Of a DNA stretch of 7,904 nucleotides, positions 6,751-7,904 are shown piece by piece (position 1 is the stretch's first letter; each line of letters opens with the position of its first letter). The position numbers were made by a program, and so were the translations under genes. Under the pieces are notes generated by a model. That model had not been told where the DNA came from. It worked only from the letters and a program-made list of their open reading frames with translations, and did no database searches. This stretch comes from Gammaproteobacteria bacterium (GTDB lineage: Bacteria > Pseudomonadota > Gammaproteobacteria > Granulosicoccales > Granulosicoccaceae). Location: contig JAHQVR010000253.1 of assembly GCA_019634245.1 (NCBI GenBank), forward strand, positions 1 to 7,904. The letters are read 5' to 3'.

Positions 6751-6892
6751 GTACACAAAACAACTTTCTCACGCCTAACAAAATTCAATACATTAATCAA
6801 TGACGCATAATCAAAACACCGTACTTCGGCACAAATTTGGTCCCTTTAGAGTAAACAATCAGACTCCTGCAACCGAATCCTGTGAATTTCAG

Positions 6893-6922
6893 TTGACAGA
6901 CCAATAGCCTCGTGATTACGCT
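6893..6922 (+). promoter_or_regulatory. Candidate promoter of the PSD-like gene
   Basis: A perfect -35 hexamer TTGACA (6893-6898) is followed after 18 bases by TACGCT (6917-6922), a weak -10 that matches TATAAT at three positions. Transcription would start near 6929, about 44 bases before the ATG at 6973. A poor -10 would make it dependent on an activator, or the hexamer may be fortuitous. Confidence 0.3.
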
Positions 6923-6928
6923 GCCTGA

Positions 6929-6942
6929 ACTGTGTAAACAGT
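6929..6942. repeat. Small inverted repeat at the possible PSD-like transcription start
   Basis: ACTGT (6929-6933) and ACAGT (6938-6942) are perfect 5-bp arms around GTAA. The element lies just after the candidate -10 hexamer, where a repressor could block initiation or a small leader hairpin could form. Five-base arms are weak evidence on their own. Confidence 0.25.
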
Positions 6943-6972
6943 GTCCAATACCGCCTGTTCGAGGGTTTGACC

Positions 6973-7904
6973 ATGGTATCAGCATCAAAAAGTCCAGTAT
7001 ATGGCAGAAGAAGCGCACCTGAAGCGCTCGCAGGAGCAACAGACGCCGAGAGTGGCGGTTTACTGCCCAATATACATATAGGTGAAACGCAAGAATTGAA
7101 GTTTCTTGCAGGACTACCAGCCGTTGGGGAACCCTATTCCCCGAGGCAGCCAGCCACACAAAACCTCAAGGCACTCATCGAAGAGAAAAACTATCAGGGA
7201 AATTTCGAGTCGGCGATCAGATTTGTCGCAGAGCAAAGAGTTCCGGAACTTAGCCAGATAAAAACGCTGGAACAGTTTTACTTTTATGTAGACACGCTGG
7301 CGACATGGGTACCTGAGATCCGGCACTGGACCTCTGATGGAAAAACCATGCACGAGCGGACTGTCTATTTACGCATCGTGCAGTTTTATTATTATTTCAA
7401 TTTGCGTGAACTGGACTATTTGCAAAGCCCGATAGACCCAGTTGAGGGTAAAACTCTTACACCTCTTTCATCGTGGCTCCACAGTTTTGCACTGGAATGG
7501 GGGAGTTTTTTGGATACTCCCGAGTCTGCCAACTTGCTTCAGAGCTTTAAATCTGCGCCCGAATACAATTATCAGGATTACCAGAAGAATCCAGAGGACT
7601 ACCTAACATTCAACGAATTTTTTGCACGGCAGTTTAGAGATATCGAAACAATGCGTCCTGTCGCACAGAGCGACAATGACCGAATAATCACGTTCCCGGC
7701 CGAATCCACTTATGTCGGGCAGTGGACAGTATCAACAGAAAAACCTCCTTCAATCGTTGTCAAGCATATTGAATGGTCTATCCAGGAACTGCTAAACGAT
7801 AGTGACTACAGTGCGGATTTTACCGGTGGCCGGTTTTGTCACAGCTTCCTGAATACGTACGACTATCATCGTCTTCACACTCCGGTAGCCGGCAAAGTCA
7901 TCGA
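6973..7904 (+). CDS. Phosphatidylserine decarboxylase-family protein, PsiD-like architecture (partial)
   Basis: The frame stays open from the ATG at 6973 to the right edge (310 codons, no stop). GAGGG (6961-6965) lies 7 bases before the ATG. Residues 1-200 are a long N-terminal region, largely helical and without membrane segments, quite unlike housekeeping Psd. It resembles the PSD-associated N-terminal domain found in fungal PsiD-type and some bacterial proteins. The PSD core begins at about residue 211 with LTFNEFFARQF, then RPVA and FPAES (E244, where Psd enzymes carry the catalytic Asp of PxDG). It continues to GGRFCHSFLNTYDYHRLHTP with the conserved His pair H299/H302. The LGST-like self-cleavage site that would generate the pyruvoyl group lies beyond the window. 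Expected activity is pyruvoyl-dependent decarboxylation, of phosphatidylserine or, by analogy with PsiD, of an aromatic amino acid. Family assignment is firm; the substrate is open. Confidence 0.82.
   Translation, partial: MVSASKSPVYGRRSAPEALAGATDAESGGLLPNIHIGETQELKFLAGLPAVGEPYSPRQPATQNLKALIEEKNYQGNFESAIRFVAEQRVPELSQIKTLEQFYFYVDTLATWVPEIRHWTSDGKTMHERTVYLRIVQFYYYFNLRELDYLQSPIDPVEGKTLTPLSSWLHSFALEWGSFLDTPESANLLQSFKSAPEYNYQDYQKNPEDYLTFNEFFARQFRDIETMRPVAQSDNDRIITFPAESTYVGQWTVSTEKPPSIVVKHIEWSIQELLNDSDYSADFTGGRFCHSFLNTYDYHRLHTPVAGKVI

Larger units (their letters stand above)
6640..6972. other. Divergent intergenic region between cyclase-ATPase and PSD-like genes
   Basis: About 330 bases without a credible gene. 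Reading from left to right it holds the cyclase ribosome binding site (6649-6654), two tandem hairpins in the presumed cyclase leader (6680-6715), a 19-bp palindrome (6732-6750), an AT-rich stretch (about 6750-6835), a candidate promoter toward the PSD-like gene (6893-6922), a small inverted repeat (6929-6942) and the PSD-like ribosome binding site GAGGG (6961-6965). No convincing CRP-type site (TGTGA-N6-TCACA) was found despite the cyclase. Confidence 0.6.

Noticed and set aside
6880..6900. TGTGA half-site as a CRP binding site near the cyclase gene
   Set aside because: The second half-site TCACA is absent at the required spacing; only one half matches.
6797..7353. Three overlapping minus-strand frames opposite the PSD-like gene
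   Set aside because: They are antisense shadows of a plus-strand frame with clear PSD-family sequence and a good ribosome binding site.

Overview
The window looks like a chromosomal segment of a Gram-negative proteobacterium, possibly a marine or aquatic gammaproteobacterium. The pointers are a complete tripartite tricarboxylate transporter (TTT) operon with a periplasmic binding protein, a Tat-type signal peptide, Shine-Dalgarno-led genes and mid-range base composition. The taxonomic guess is inference only. No rRNA, tRNA, CRISPR array, insertion sequence or phage gene was seen.

Layout. (1) Positions 1-254, minus strand: the N-terminus of a Tat-exported protein that looks like a metallo-beta-lactamase-fold hydrolase. 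It runs off the left edge. (2) 255-576: a divergent intergenic region with a terminator-like hairpin plus T-tract, an inverted repeat and a TATAAT box close to the next gene. (3) 577-3625, plus strand: tctC-tctB-tctA, a solute uptake operon consisting of binding protein, small membrane subunit and large membrane subunit. A perfect 8-bp hairpin sits between tctC and tctB and buries the tctB start codon. tctA starts at a GTG one base after the tctB stop. (4) 3626-3873: a convergent gap with weak repeats and no convincing terminator. (5) 3874-6639, minus strand: a 921-residue signalling protein joining a class III nucleotide cyclase domain, a STAND/NB-ARC-like ATPase and a helical TPR-like tail. 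(6) 6640-6972: a second divergent intergenic region with two tandem leader hairpins, a 19-bp near-operator palindrome, and a possible promoter with another small inverted repeat. (7) 6973 to the right edge, plus strand: a phosphatidylserine-decarboxylase-family protein with a long N-terminal extension. Its architecture recalls the PsiD-like (aromatic amino acid decarboxylase) branch rather than housekeeping Psd. It has no stop codon in the window.

Working together. TctC would capture an organic acid in the periplasm and deliver it to the TctA/TctB membrane complex. The divergent exported hydrolase may share the control region, but no functional link is proven. The cyclase-ATPase gene and the PSD-like gene are divergent and share about 330 bp of control DNA. 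Whether the signalling protein regulates the decarboxylase is the main open question. The most interesting items are the unusual cyclase active site, the PsiD-like decarboxylase, the palindrome between them and the hairpin over the tctB start.
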